The notes: generated by a model from the sequence alone, not told the origin. Shown: positions 33,004 through 41,961, counted from the stretch's first letter. The stretch is 46,564 nt of DNA from JBEKYD01 sp052325345 (GCA_052325345.1 JBKQVG010000007.1:1-46564), one strand, 5' to 3'. Numbers and translations: made by a program.

Positions 33004-35556
33004 ATGAGGTTCTGGCATCGCGTAGACTCCGTGCCCGCCCTTCCGGCCGAGGTGGCCAACCCGGTACGTGCCAAGTATTCCAGCTTCCGGGAACTGCTCA
33101 CGTCGAACAACGAGAGCCTGGAGCTGATGGCGCGGCTTCAGGAAGATCTTCAGCATGTCCCCCCGCACCGCGACGTAATCGAGTCCCCGGTTGCCGCGAT
33201 TTTCCAACGCGTTGGTTGTGTGGTGGGCGCACTCGAGAGACTCACGGGAACGCCCAACCGCACGCTGGTTGAGGCGCTGGTTTCCCAACAACAGGAAATT
33301 CAGCGGTTCGCCGCCACGCTGCAAGAGACCGCCCGTCCTCGCCTTTCAGCGTGGTTGTCGGAAGTGAACGCCGGGTCGGAACAGGAAGTAGGCAGCAAGG
33401 CGGCGGCACTGGGCGAAATCCGTAACAAGGTGGGCCTGCCCGTCCCCGACGGCTTTGTCCTCACTACCGAGGCGTACCTTCGGTATTGCGGCCTGCCTCT
33501 GTGGCGGGAAATCCGCGATGCCACTCGCAATCTCGATCTGAACGACCTCGACGCGCTCCGATCCGTTTCCCAAGATCTCCGCCGAAAAGCCATGAGTTGC
33601 GCCGTGCCGCGGGCCGTCGAGGTGGCAATCGCCGCCCGCGCCGAAGCGCTGTTGAAGAGCGGCGGTGCGCTAGCCGTGCGTTCCAGCGCGAAGGGCGAAG
33701 GCGGCGCCAGAACCTGCGCCGGCCAGTTTCTGACGGTCTTGAACGTTCCCTGCGAGCAGGCTCTCGATGCCTACAAACAGGTGGTTGCCAGCCGCTTCAG
33801 CGACACGGCGCTCTTCTATCGCCTCTCCACCGGATGGCTCGAGGTCGACAGCCCCATGGCCGTGCTGTTCCTGCCGATGATCGACGCCCGCGCGGCCGGC
33901 ATCATGTACACGCGCGATCCGGGCGATCCGAAAAGCAAAACCGTGTGGATCACCGCGACCCGCGGCCTGGGCCTCGATATCGCCAGCGGCCGCACCCCGG
34001 CCGACATGTTCGTGGTTTCGCGTTCCCGCCCACACACCGTCTTGAGCCGCGCCATCGTGACCAAGGAAGAACAAATTGTTCTCCAGGACGGCGGTGGGCT
34101 CGCGCGCGTTCCTCTTCTCCCCGGCGCCCGCGACGAGCCGAGCCTGCGTGAAGGACACTTGCACACGCTGGCCGAATGGGGCACGTGCCTGGAACAGCAC
34201 TACCGGACGCCGCAGGATGTCGAGTGGGTGCTCGACCGGAGTGACCGGCTATGGATCGTCCAGTCGCGTTCTCTGGCTAATATCGACGTTACCCGGCCGA
34301 AGCCGCGCGCGCGGCCAAAGGTGGAACCGCGAATTCAGGGCGGACGCACGGTCTATCCCGGCCAGGCCTCGGGAGCCGCGTTCCTGGTGGAGGAAATCCA
34401 ACGCATTGGCGAGGTCCCGGCGGGAGCCATCGTGTTCGTCCGCAAACCGGCGCCGGAGATCATCCAGGTCTTTCCACGCATCGCCGCGTTGGTGGCCGAA
34501 TGGGGCAATATCACCGGACACGCCGCCTCGCTGCTGAGAGAGTTCCGGGTTCCCTCGGTGTTTCAGATGTCCGGGGCGTTTGACCGCCTGAGCGACGGAG
34601 AGCCGGTCAGCCTCGATGCCGTTCAGACCCGCGTCTATCCCGGCATTCTGTGGCCGTCCGGGCGAAGGGAAACGCCCGTTCTCGAACGCCATGGGGCACG
34701 CAGAAGCGATCCCATCGCCACTCGTTTGCTCACCCTGAACCTTTCGGATCCCGCCGCGGTGAACTTCCGCCCCTCGGGCTGCAAGTCCACTCATGACGTT
34801 CTCCGTTATTGCCACGAGAAAGCCATAGAGGCAATGTTCGCGGTCAACGACTACGCGTTCGAACATGGCGCGGTATACGGCCGGAAGCTGAAGACGGCTC
34901 TCCCGCTGAATGTGCTGGTGTTGGATCTCGGCGGCGGTCTGGCGGCAGGCCTTGCCGACGACCACAGCGTCGCTCCCGCCGACATCGTGTCGCGGCCGTT
35001 TCAGGCGCTGTGGGGCGGTATCGTGCATCCCGGCGTTTCCTGGGTTCGACAGATGCCCGCCACTCTCGGCGATCTCGCCTCCGTTTTGGGAAGCGCCATA
35101 GGCCCCAGGGACGACAGCATACGCCCCCTCGGCGAAAACAGCTATCTGCTGGTGGCGGACGAATACCTCAACCTGAACACACGCCTGGCGTACCATTACA
35201 GCCTGGTGGATGCCTGCCTTTCCGATACCCCCGGAAATAACTACATTTCGTTCCGCTTCGAGGGCGGCGGAGCCTCGCACGCGCGCCGCAGCCTGCGCGC
35301 CTGCTTCCTGGAAAGTTGCCTCCTGCGGTATGGCTTCCAGGTGGATCGCCGCACCGACCTGGTCAACGCGTGGTTCCGCAAAGCGCCCGCCGAACAGACC
35401 GCGGCGCGTCTCGACATGCTGGGTCGCCTGCTCGCCTGCTCCAGCCAGCTTGACATGTACATGGCCAGCCGTGAAGTGATGAATTGGTTTGTACAGCAGT
35501 TTCTGGAAGGCAACTACTCGTTCCAAGCCGCGGGTGAACACACGGAGCCGCGCTAG
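33004..35556 (+). CDS. PEP/pyruvate-binding protein, PEP-synthase-like, with novel C-terminus
   Basis: An 850-residue protein. Residues about 1-110 are helical and unassigned. Residues about 120-430 match the ATP-grasp PEP/pyruvate-binding domain (GSKAAALGEIRNKVGLPVP, LAVRSSAKGEG, AGQFLTVLNV, PMIDARAAGIMYTRDP, DVEWVLDRSDRLWIVQSR). Residues about 450-540 are the swivelling phosphohistidine domain, with WGNITGHAASLLREFRVPS supplying the histidine. The last about 300 residues replace the usual catalytic TIM barrel with an unrecognised domain (ending near VQQFLEGNYSFQAAG). It is thus not a normal PEP synthase and may make or pass on phosphohistidine. No good ribosome site precedes the ATG. Confidence 0.7.
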   Translation: MRFWHRVDSVPALPAEVANPVRAKYSSFRELLTSNNESLELMARLQEDLQHVPPHRDVIESPVAAIFQRVGCVVGALERLTGTPNRTLVEALVSQQQEIQRFAATLQETARPRLSAWLSEVNAGSEQEVGSKAAALGEIRNKVGLPVPDGFVLTTEAYLRYCGLPLWREIRDATRNLDLNDLDALRSVSQDLRRKAMSCAVPRAVEVAIAARAEALLKSGGALAVRSSAKGEGGARTCAGQFLTVLNVPCEQALDAYKQVVASRFSDTALFYRLSTGWLEVDSPMAVLFLPMIDARAAGIMYTRDPGDPKSKTVWITATRGLGLDIASGRTPADMFVVSRSRPHTVLSRAIVTKEEQIVLQDGGGLARVPLLPGARDEPSLREGHLHTLAEWGTCLEQHYRTPQDVEWVLDRSDRLWIVQSRSLANIDVTRPKPRARPKVEPRIQGGRTVYPGQASGAAFLVEEIQRIGEVPAGAIVFVRKPAPEIIQVFPRIAALVAEWGNITGHAASLLREFRVPSVFQMSGAFDRLSDGEPVSLDAVQTRVYPGILWPSGRRETPVLERHGARRSDPIATRLLTLNLSDPAAVNFRPSGCKSTHDVLRYCHEKAIEAMFAVNDYAFEHGAVYGRKLKTALPLNVLVLDLGGGLAAGLADDHSVAPADIVSRPFQALWGGIVHPGVSWVRQMPATLGDLASVLGSAIGPRDDSIRPLGENSYLLVADEYLNLNTRLAYHYSLVDACLSDTPGNNYISFRFEGGGASHARRSLRACFLESCLLRYGFQVDRRTDLVNAWFRKAPAEQTAARLDMLGRLLACSSQLDMYMASREVMNWFVQQFLEGNYSFQAAGEHTEPR

Positions 35557-35570
35557 CGGATCTTTCGCGC

Positions 35571-35599
35571 TTGACCGCGCGCGTGACACGCCATAGCAT
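35571..35599 (+). promoter_or_regulatory. promoter of dsrDN
   Basis: TTGACC (35571-35576), exactly 17 bp, TAGCAT (35594-35599) lies 37 bp upstream of the dsrD start. It is placed just after the end of the preceding gene, so dsrD and dsrN can be transcribed separately from the main dsr operon. Confidence 0.5.
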
Positions 35600-35635
35600 T
35601 GAAGTAGACCTTTAACTCTGAAATTGGAGAGCTTC

Positions 35636-35887
35636 ATGCCTCTGACAACCGAAGCGCTGGCCGACGAGATGTACGCGCTGGTTTCGCAGTACGCCGGCAA
35701 AAGAAACCTAAAAGCCGGCGACCTGACCAAGGAGATGATCGCCCGGCACGGAGAGGCCGAGTGCAGCAAAGACGATTGCAAACACGCCATTCGCGTCCTG
35801 ATGGACTCGGGACGCTGCGTTTACAGCTATTTGGGCGGCTCTTATATTACCCTGCCACCCAAAGAGGGAACCCTTCCCGGCGCTTGA
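35636..35887 (+). CDS. dsrD: DsrD, small winged-helix activator of DsrAB
   Basis: An 83-residue protein resembling DsrD. It has helices in the N-terminal half and, at the C-terminus, a winged-helix wing (SGRCVYSYLGGSYITLP) that aligns in pattern with the aromatic-rich C-terminus of Desulfovibrio DsrD. The ATG at 35636 has GGAGAG 6 nt upstream. dsrN follows after 13 nt, the usual dsrD-dsrN pairing of sulfite reducers, though here away from dsrAB. DsrD is reported to stimulate sulfite reduction by DsrAB and marks the reductive pathway. Similarity is judged by eye, and overall identity with the Desulfovibrio protein is low. Confidence 0.75.
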   Translation: MPLTTEALADEMYALVSQYAGKRNLKAGDLTKEMIARHGEAECSKDDCKHAIRVLMDSGRCVYSYLGGSYITLPPKEGTLPGA

Positions 35888-35900
35888 GGAGCGGCGCGCG

Positions 35901-37307
35901 ATGAGCATGGCAAGCGCCGCCACCATGTCCGGCCTGCCGCGTCTCGTGGTCGCCGGCCTTTCCGGAGAGTCCGGGAAGACTCTCGTCTCACTCGCGTTGT
36001 TGCTCGAGGCCGGGCGCCGGGGGATCCCCGTCCGGGCATTCAAGAAGGGGCCCGACTACATCGACGCGGCGTGGCTCGAATGGGCTTCCCGGAAACCCGC
36101 CAGGAATCTCGATACTTACCTGATGGGTTTCGAGCGAGCGGCGCATTCTTTCGCCCGCCACGCCGTGCCGGATGGGTTCAACCTGGTGGAGGGCAACCGC
36201 GGTCTGTACGACGGCGCCGATGGGCGCGGAACCCACAGCACGGCGGAACTGGCCAAAGCTCTCCAGGCCCCGGTAGTGCTGGTAGTCAATGCCACCAAGG
36301 TGACACGCACCGCGGCGGCGCTGGTGCTGGGGTGTCAGCGGCTGGATCCCGATGTCCGCATCGCCGGCGTGGTCGTCAACCAGGTCTGCGGAGCCCGCCA
36401 CGAACGCATCCTGCGTGAGGCTATCGAATCGGTATGCGGCATTCCCGTGCTTGGAGCGATTCCCCGCGCCGCCGGCGGCATGCTCCTCCCCACGCGCCAC
36501 CTCGGTCTCGTTACCCCTCGCGAGCATCCGCACCGGGACCTGCTGGCTCAAAACCTGCTGGATCTCGTGGCCGGCCGTCTGGATTTCGACCGGCTGATCG
36601 CGATCGCGAGTCAAGCGCCGCCCGTCGCCGTACCCCCCGTTCCGCCGCGCGAGCCGGCTGCCGCCGGCGGCCTCGCCATCGGTTATCTCGACGATGCCGC
36701 CTTCAGCTTCTACTACCCTGAGAATATCGAAGCCCTCCGTGCGGCGGGTGTAAACGTAGTAGCGCTCTCCGCGCTGACTGCGGCTTCTCTGCCGGACACC
36801 CTGGATGCTCTTTACATCGGCGGCGGCTTCCCGGAAACACACGCCCGTGAATTGGCCGCGAATACGAGCTTCTTGGCTTCGATTCGCCGCGCCGCCCAGG
36901 CCGGGTTGCCGATTTATGCGGAGTGCGGCGGCCTGATGCTCCTGTCGCGCGCCTTTGCGTGGCGCGGATCGAAGTATCCCATGGCCGGCGTGTTCGACTT
37001 CGAAGTGGAGGTGTGCGGGTCGCCGCAAGGTCACGGCTATACCGAGCTTTCGGTGGACGCCGAGAACGCGTTCTTTGCCGTGGGAACCCGTCTCCTGGGC
37101 CACGAGTTTCACTACTCGAGAATCGTTCTGAACGGCGAGGCGCCCCCGACGGCGTGCGCCGTGCTTCGCGGCGCCGGGTGCTTCTCCGGCCGTGACGCGG
37201 TGGTATCGCAGAACGTTTGGGCCGCCTATACCCACCTGCATGCCCTGGCCACTCCGGAGTGGGTGGCCGCCATGATCCGGGCGGCGTCCTCGCGGGTCGC
37301 GGCTTAG
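35901..37307 (+). CDS. dsrN: DsrN, cobyrinate/siroheme a,c-diamide synthase (CobB/CbiA type)
   Basis: A 468-residue glutamine amidotransferase of the CobB/CbiA family. The ATP site is near the N-terminus (VAGLSGESGKTLVSLALLLEA), followed by the FKKGPDYID and NLDTYLMGF segments. The glutaminase half carries PIYAECGGLMLLS, with the nucleophilic cysteine, and LGHEFHYSR with the partner histidine. In dsr clusters this protein is thought to amidate siroheme, giving the siroamide of DsrAB. No other cobalamin genes are near, which supports that role. It shares the dsrD promoter. The first ATG (35901) is used. One further Met, two codons on, is also possible. Confidence 0.87.
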   Translation: MSMASAATMSGLPRLVVAGLSGESGKTLVSLALLLEAGRRGIPVRAFKKGPDYIDAAWLEWASRKPARNLDTYLMGFERAAHSFARHAVPDGFNLVEGNRGLYDGADGRGTHSTAELAKALQAPVVLVVNATKVTRTAAALVLGCQRLDPDVRIAGVVVNQVCGARHERILREAIESVCGIPVLGAIPRAAGGMLLPTRHLGLVTPREHPHRDLLAQNLLDLVAGRLDFDRLIAIASQAPPVAVPPVPPREPAAAGGLAIGYLDDAAFSFYYPENIEALRAAGVNVVALSALTAASLPDTLDALYIGGGFPETHARELAANTSFLASIRRAAQAGLPIYAECGGLMLLSRAFAWRGSKYPMAGVFDFEVEVCGSPQGHGYTELSVDAENAFFAVGTRLLGHEFHYSRIVLNGEAPPTACAVLRGAGCFSGRDAVVSQNVWAAYTHLHALATPEWVAAMIRAASSRVAA

Positions 37308-37320
37308 AGTCGCAATAGGC

Positions 37321-38106
37321 TCAGGCCGGCACGTCGGCGGTTTCCGGCTCCAGCGTCTCCACCGGAATCCGATCGATGATGGCCTCCAGCTCGTCCGCGT
37401 GGAACGGCTCCTGGATCTTGGCGTAGACCGCCTTGCTGCGAACCCGAAATTCCACCGACTCCTTGCGGACCGCCACCACAATTCTGGCGCCCGGCGTTCG
37501 GGGATCGGTCGCCAGCGCTTCCAGAAGCGCCATGCCCAGATTCTCCAGAATCGCCTGGTCGATAACCACGAACGCCGGCCGAAATACCTCGATGACGGCG
37601 GAGGCGTCATAGCCGCGGCGCGCGAAACGAAATGCCACACGCACGCTCTCCCGCTTCGCCAGGCTCTGGATCAGGTTCTCGTCCTGACTGACGACGAGCA
37701 CGTTCGTCGGCAGAACGTGTACCCGGCGGTAGTACGGGCACTCCTGGCACAAACCCTTGCAGTACCGTTTCGCGTGCCCGGCTCCCTTAAGCACGCCCAC
37801 CATCCGGAAACACCAGGCCGCGTGCGTTTTATAAACGACACAGTCCGCGCATTCGGTTCCGGGACCGTTGTTCATGTACTCCCAGCAGCGCATGGGACGG
37901 GAACAGAGCGCCGGTTCTTCCGCTCGATTTTCGCTGTAGTCTTCAGGAGAGAGCACTTGGAGCAGGTCCTGCTCTTCCACCCGGTAGTGCCCTCCTACCG
38001 TGCGCGTAGCGGGAAGTACGCCCTTCTTGATCCACTTCAGTACGGTATCCGGCTTAACCGAACACAGGCGCGCCGCTTTGCCGGTAGTCAGAGACGGGCT
38101 CGACAT
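37321..38106 (-). CDS. helix-turn-helix / two-CW cysteine / receiver-like regulator
   Basis: A 261-residue protein in three parts. Residues 5-55 are an excisionase/MerR-type helix-turn-helix (TTGKAARLCSVKPDTVLKW, then GGHYRVEEQDLLQ). Residues 68-128 are cysteine-rich, with RCWEYMNNGPGTECADC, a WCF pair, and CKGLCQECPYY, resembling the two-CW motif. Residues about 133-245 look like a response-regulator receiver fold without a clear phosphorylation aspartate pattern. A metal or iron-sulfur sensing transcription factor is likely. It is divergent from sat, and its own promoter and the sat promoter share the 291-bp gap, so sat is the first target to consider. Confidence 0.75.
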   Translation of the reverse strand: MSSPSLTTGKAARLCSVKPDTVLKWIKKGVLPATRTVGGHYRVEEQDLLQVLSPEDYSENRAEEPALCSRPMRCWEYMNNGPGTECADCVVYKTHAAWCFRMVGVLKGAGHAKRYCKGLCQECPYYRRVHVLPTNVLVVSQDENLIQSLAKRESVRVAFRFARRGYDASAVIEVFRPAFVVIDQAILENLGMALLEALATDPRTPGARIVVAVRKESVEFRVRSKAVYAKIQEPFHADELEAIIDRIPVETLEPETADVPA

Positions 38107-38134
38107 GGCCGATAACCTCGAATCTTCTGTCTAT

Positions 38135-38163
38135 ATTATCTGCACTATCGCATGGGGAGTCAA
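38135..38163 (-). promoter_or_regulatory. promoter of the helix-turn-helix/two-CW regulator
   Basis: On the minus strand TTGACT (38163-38158), 17 bp, GATAAT (38140-38135) is a close sigma70 match about 30 bp before the start codon. It points away from sat. Confidence 0.55.
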
Positions 38164-38267
38164 CGAGTGCCAGCTTGATTTTCTGGGTTTGCAGGATTCA
38201 CCTCGGTACTCGCCGCGATTTCTGAATTTGCCCCGTGGCATCAGTCTAACTCCAATGATATTGCGGA

Positions 38268-38372
38268 CTTAAACCACATCTGAGGGTCGAAAAACTCAGT
38301 GACAATTTGCTTCTCTCGCTCTATGATTGAGGTGGTTAAAGTCTGAAACTCCGAAATATAGACGTGGTAAAC
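38268..38372 (+). promoter_or_regulatory. sat promoter with repeated GTGGTT(A)AA half-sites
   Basis: GTGACA (38299-38304), 17 bp and TATGAT (38322-38327) form the sat promoter. A GTGGTTTAAG site lies upstream in inverted orientation (38277-38268). GTGGTTAAA (38332-38340) and GTGGTAAAC (38364-38372) lie downstream, and CTGAG/CTCAG (38280-38299) is a small inverted repeat before the -35. This is a plausible binding array for the divergent regulator. Confidence 0.5.
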
Positions 38373-38397
38373 GATTTTTCCGGACAGGAGGCTATCA

Positions 38398-39660
38398 ATG
38401 AGTAAACTGATTCTGCCGCATGGCGGTGGAGAGTTGCGTCCCTTGCTTCTGGAGGGCGAAGCCAGGCAGGAAGAGATTCGCAAGGCCGAGCACCTGAAGA
38501 GAGTCCCGATGACCAGCCGGGAAACCAGCGACCTCATCATGATGGGCATTGGCGCGTTCACTCCCCTGGATGGCTTCATGGGACGCGACGACTGGCGTGG
38601 ATGCTGCGAGTCCTACCGCATGGCGAGCAAGAATGGGCTGTTTTGGCCGATTCCGATCACCTTGTCCGCCGAGGAGGACTATGCCAAGTCTGTGGCTGCC
38701 GGCGACGAGGTTGCCCTGTGGGACGTCGAGACGGAATCCCTGATGGGGACCATGAAGGTCGCCGAGAAATACGCGATCGACAAGGACTACGAGTGCAAGC
38801 AGGTGTTCCGGACGACGGACCCGGCGCATCCCGGCGTACAGAAAGTGATGGAGCAGGGAGCGGTCAATCTCGCCGGCCCCGTGAAGGTGGTTTCCGAATC
38901 TTTCTATCCCGAGATGTTCAAGGGCATCTACCAGCGGCCGGCAGAGGCGCGTCAGGCGTTCGCCGAGCGTGGCTGGTCCACCGTGGCGGCGCTCCAGCTT
39001 CGCAATCCAATGCACAATTCGCACGCCTACCTGGCATGGATTGCCATCGAAGTGTGCGACGGCGTCTACATCCATCAACTCGTCGGCAAACTGAAGCCGG
39101 GCGACATTCCCGCCGAAGTCCGCGTCAAGGCCATTGACGCATTGGTGAACAAGTATTTCCGCAAAGACCGCGTGATTCAGGGCGGCTACCCCATGGAGAT
39201 GCGTTACGCCGGGCCGCGCGAAGCCCTGCTGCACGCCGTGTTCCGTCAGAATTACGGCTGCACCCACCTTATCGTGGGCCGCGACCATGCCGGGGTAGGC
39301 GACTACTACGGCCCGTTCGACGCGCAGAAGATCTTCAACGAGATCCCCTCCGGCGCGCTCTTGCTCCAGCCGCTTTGCATGGATTGGACGTTCTATTGTT
39401 ACGAGTGCGGCAGCATGGCTTCCATGAAGACCTGCCCGCACCAGAGCAAGGCCGTGATCGACGATACCGGCAAATACCAGGGCGGCGCCCGCCTGCTCCT
39501 CTCCGGAACGCTCCTGCGCAAGCTCATGAGCGAAGGCAAACCCGTACCGGCGGAGTTTTCCAAGCCCGAGGTGATCGCCGTTCTCAAGGAGTACTACGAC
39601 AGTCTCGAGGAAAAGGTCGAGATCAAGCTGCATACCGCCGCCACCGGCGAAAAGAAGTAG
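38398..39660 (+). CDS. sat: Sat, dissimilatory ATP sulfurylase
   Basis: A 420-residue sulfate adenylyltransferase. Seen are the QLRNPMHNSH motif (Gln200, His206, His209), GRDHAGVGDYYG (Gly294 on), and the cysteine/histidine set CYECGSMASMKTCPH, which binds zinc in related enzymes. It activates sulfate to APS with ATP, supplying AprBA. The monofunctional form without an APS-kinase domain fits the dissimilatory role. It is preceded by a GGAGG ribosome site and its own promoter, and followed by an Hmc/Tmc-like electron transfer operon after a 102-nt gap with a long stem-loop. Confidence 0.97.
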   Translation: MSKLILPHGGGELRPLLLEGEARQEEIRKAEHLKRVPMTSRETSDLIMMGIGAFTPLDGFMGRDDWRGCCESYRMASKNGLFWPIPITLSAEEDYAKSVAAGDEVALWDVETESLMGTMKVAEKYAIDKDYECKQVFRTTDPAHPGVQKVMEQGAVNLAGPVKVVSESFYPEMFKGIYQRPAEARQAFAERGWSTVAALQLRNPMHNSHAYLAWIAIEVCDGVYIHQLVGKLKPGDIPAEVRVKAIDALVNKYFRKDRVIQGGYPMEMRYAGPREALLHAVFRQNYGCTHLIVGRDHAGVGDYYGPFDAQKIFNEIPSGALLLQPLCMDWTFYCYECGSMASMKTCPHQSKAVIDDTGKYQGGARLLLSGTLLRKLMSEGKPVPAEFSKPEVIAVLKEYYDSLEEKVEIKLHTAATGEKK

Positions 39661-39686
39661 CGCACGACGGATTCTGCGAGTCCGTT

Positions 39687-39736
39687 CCGCTCCGTTGGGC
39701 CGTGGCTCGGCGGCAGGGAGCCTCCCAATGGAGCGG
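39687..39736 (+). promoter_or_regulatory. long stem-loop between sat and the Hmc-like operon
   Basis: CCGCTCCGTTGGG (39687-39699) and CCCAATGGAGCGG (39724-39736) are 13-bp arms with one G-U pair. An alternative smaller stem GGGAG/CTCCC lies within the right half. No U-tract follows. It ends 13 nt before the ribosome site of the next gene and could control read-through or translation of that operon. Confidence 0.5.
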
Positions 39737-39762
39737 CACGGTGGCTGGTGGGAGACAGATGC

Positions 39763-41175
39763 ATGAAACAGTTGACGCCGGAGGAACGAAAACAGGCCTT
39801 CTCCAACACCAAGAAAGAAGCGGTCATCCTCAAGCAACGGCTGCCCGTCCGCTACCACGTTGAGGATTTCGAGGTGCGGGAACGGCCGCGCCGGTTCCTG
39901 GAGGCCTTCGCCGCCATCCTGAAACATACCAACTACCGGCTGGCTCTCGATCACTATATCCGGGTCGCCGCCAAGTGCGCGCGTTGTGCCACAAGCTGCC
40001 AGATCTACTTGGCGACTGACGACTGCCGGGACATCCCGTGCTACCGTTCCGAACTGCTCCTTTCCGTTTATCGCAGGCACTTTACGGTATCGGGCATCCT
40101 GAGGGGGCGCATCCTGGGCGATCCTGGCCTGACCGACACCAAGGTCCAGGAGATGGCGGACGCCTTCTACAACTGCACCGGATGCCGCCGCTGCTCTTTT
40201 GAGTGCCCCGCGGGAATCGACCACGGTCTCATCACCCATCTCGCCCGCTACATTCTCTCGGAAATCGGCATCGTCCCCCGCGCGCTCGCGGTGAGCGTGC
40301 GCGAGCAGTTGGCGGGCGCGTCGGGCAATACATCGGCCGTGCCCGTGCCGGCTCTTCTGGATAGCCTGGAATTCCTAAGCGACGAGATGCGCGAAGAGAA
40401 AGGCGTCGAGATTCCTTTTCCGATCGACCAGGAGGGCGCCGAATACCTCTTCCTGCCGGCGGTTTCGGATTTTCTCATGGAAGCCGACACGCTGATGGGC
40501 AATGCGGCGGTGTTCCGCGCCACCGGCGATACGTGGACCATCGGCACGGGCTATTTTGACGGCATCAATTACGGCCTCTTCTACAACGACCAGGTGATGG
40601 AGCGCGTAATCGCGAAAGTCGTGGCCGAGGCCCGGCGCCTCAAGGTTCGCAAGCTACTGATTGGGGAGTGCGGGCACGCGTCGCGAACCGCCAAAGCCTT
40701 CTACCCCGCTTTTAGCGGGGATGGGCGCGAGTCGCTGCCCGTGGTCAACATCGTCGAGTATACCTACCAATCGTGGAAACGCGGCCGTCTGAAGCTCCGC
40801 CCCGAAGCCATCGACGAGCCAGTGACGTACCACGACCCGTGCAACCTCGCGCGCACCGGCTGGATCGTCGATCAGCCGCGCGAGTTGCTTAAGGCTTTCT
40901 GCGGCAACTACGTGGAGATGACTCCCAGCGGCCGGAACAACATCTGCTGCGGAGGCGGTGGCGGTACGGTGTCGATCGATGAGATCAAACCGTACCGAAT
41001 GCTCGTGGGAGGACGGCTGAAAGCGGAGCAGATTCGCGCCACCGGCGCCAAATACTGCGTCGCGCCCTGCGCCAACTGCAAGAAGCAGTTGCGGGAGTTG
41101 GTCGAGCATTGGGGCATCGACTGCCAGATTGTGGGTCTGCACGACCTCCTTTATAAGGCCATCGTTTTCGATTGA
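39763..41175 (+). CDS. HmcF/TmcB-like (DsrK-related) iron-sulfur disulfide-reductase-type subunit
   Basis: A 470-residue cytoplasmic protein with the same plan as DsrK. It has ferredoxin motifs CARCATSCQIYLATDDC and CTGCRRCSFECPAG, then two CCG-type domains visible as CGHASRTAK, DPCNLART, CCGGGGGT and CAPCANCKKQL. HmcF and TmcB have this form and transfer electrons from periplasmic cytochromes to cytoplasmic acceptors, which may include DsrC. The ATG at 39763 has GGGAGA upstream. It heads a four-gene operon with a cytochrome b gene 18 nt later. It is a paralogue of DsrK, not a copy of it. Confidence 0.82.
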   Translation: MKQLTPEERKQAFSNTKKEAVILKQRLPVRYHVEDFEVRERPRRFLEAFAAILKHTNYRLALDHYIRVAAKCARCATSCQIYLATDDCRDIPCYRSELLLSVYRRHFTVSGILRGRILGDPGLTDTKVQEMADAFYNCTGCRRCSFECPAGIDHGLITHLARYILSEIGIVPRALAVSVREQLAGASGNTSAVPVPALLDSLEFLSDEMREEKGVEIPFPIDQEGAEYLFLPAVSDFLMEADTLMGNAAVFRATGDTWTIGTGYFDGINYGLFYNDQVMERVIAKVVAEARRLKVRKLLIGECGHASRTAKAFYPAFSGDGRESLPVVNIVEYTYQSWKRGRLKLRPEAIDEPVTYHDPCNLARTGWIVDQPRELLKAFCGNYVEMTPSGRNNICCGGGGGTVSIDEIKPYRMLVGGRLKAEQIRATGAKYCVAPCANCKKQLRELVEHWGIDCQIVGLHDLLYKAIVFD

Positions 41176-41193
41176 TGCCGTGAGGTGGATGGA

Positions 41194-41961
41194 ATGGAAA
41201 CCTGGATCGAATTCGGCCGCGGCCCGCTGTTCCGGCTTGCCTTTGCGCTGATGGTGCTCGGCCTCCTGCGCGCCTTCTTGCTGACGCTGGCCGGCCTGGC
41301 GGAAAGCTACCGGCGGAACATGGATCGGATCGTGCCCTGGCGCGAAGTCACCCGCCAGACCGCCGCGTGGCTGCTGCCGGCCGGCCGTTTCTGGCGCCGC
41401 CGGCCTGCGTATGGCACCCTTTCCCTGCTCTTCCACGTGGGCCTGCTCATTGTCCCCTTTTTCCTCGCCGCGCACGTGCTTCTGTGGAAGCGGTCGGTGG
41501 GCTTCGCCTGGCCTGCCATTCCCACGGAAGTTGCCAACTGGCTCACGCTCCTGACGATCGCGGCGGGCGTGGGCCTGTTCGGCGGGCGCTTGTTTCACGC
41601 CGGAGCCCGCAAGCTGAGCCGGCCCCAGGAATTCGTCTGGACGCTCTTGCTGGTGGTTCCGTTTGCTACGGGTTATGTCTGCGCGAACATGCCGGTTCGT
41701 CCGGCAACCTACCAGGCCATCATGTTCCTGCACGTGTACTCCGGCGACGCCATCCTGCTGATGATTCCATTCACGAAGCTCGCCCACTGCGTGCTGGCCC
41801 CGCTCTCTCAGGCGGTCACCGCGGTGGCCTGGAAATTCCCTCTCGGGGCAGGCGACCGGGTTGCCGCCAGCCTGGGCTACGCCGATCAGCCGTCTTGGAT
41901 CGAGGGCTCTCGGCTGAAACCGCCCACCCGAGGCGTGAATGACGAGGTCTGCGCCAAATGA
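41194..41961 (+). CDS. HmcE/TmcC-like cytochrome b membrane subunit
   Basis: A 255-residue membrane protein with five hydrophobic helices (about residues 10-33, 75-98, 113-133, 150-170 and 185-205). Histidines sit in helices (LFHVGLLIVPFFLAAHVLL, FLHVYSGDAILLMI), as in NarI-like heme b subunits. It should anchor the DsrK-like protein and exchange electrons with menaquinone or the NrfD-type subunit. I chose the ATG at 41194 with AGGTG upstream. The stop overlaps the next start as ATGA. Confidence 0.8.
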   Translation: METWIEFGRGPLFRLAFALMVLGLLRAFLLTLAGLAESYRRNMDRIVPWREVTRQTAAWLLPAGRFWRRRPAYGTLSLLFHVGLLIVPFFLAAHVLLWKRSVGFAWPAIPTEVANWLTLLTIAAGVGLFGGRLFHAGARKLSRPQEFVWTLLLVVPFATGYVCANMPVRPATYQAIMFLHVYSGDAILLMIPFTKLAHCVLAPLSQAVTAVAWKFPLGAGDRVAASLGYADQPSWIEGSRLKPPTRGVNDEVCAK

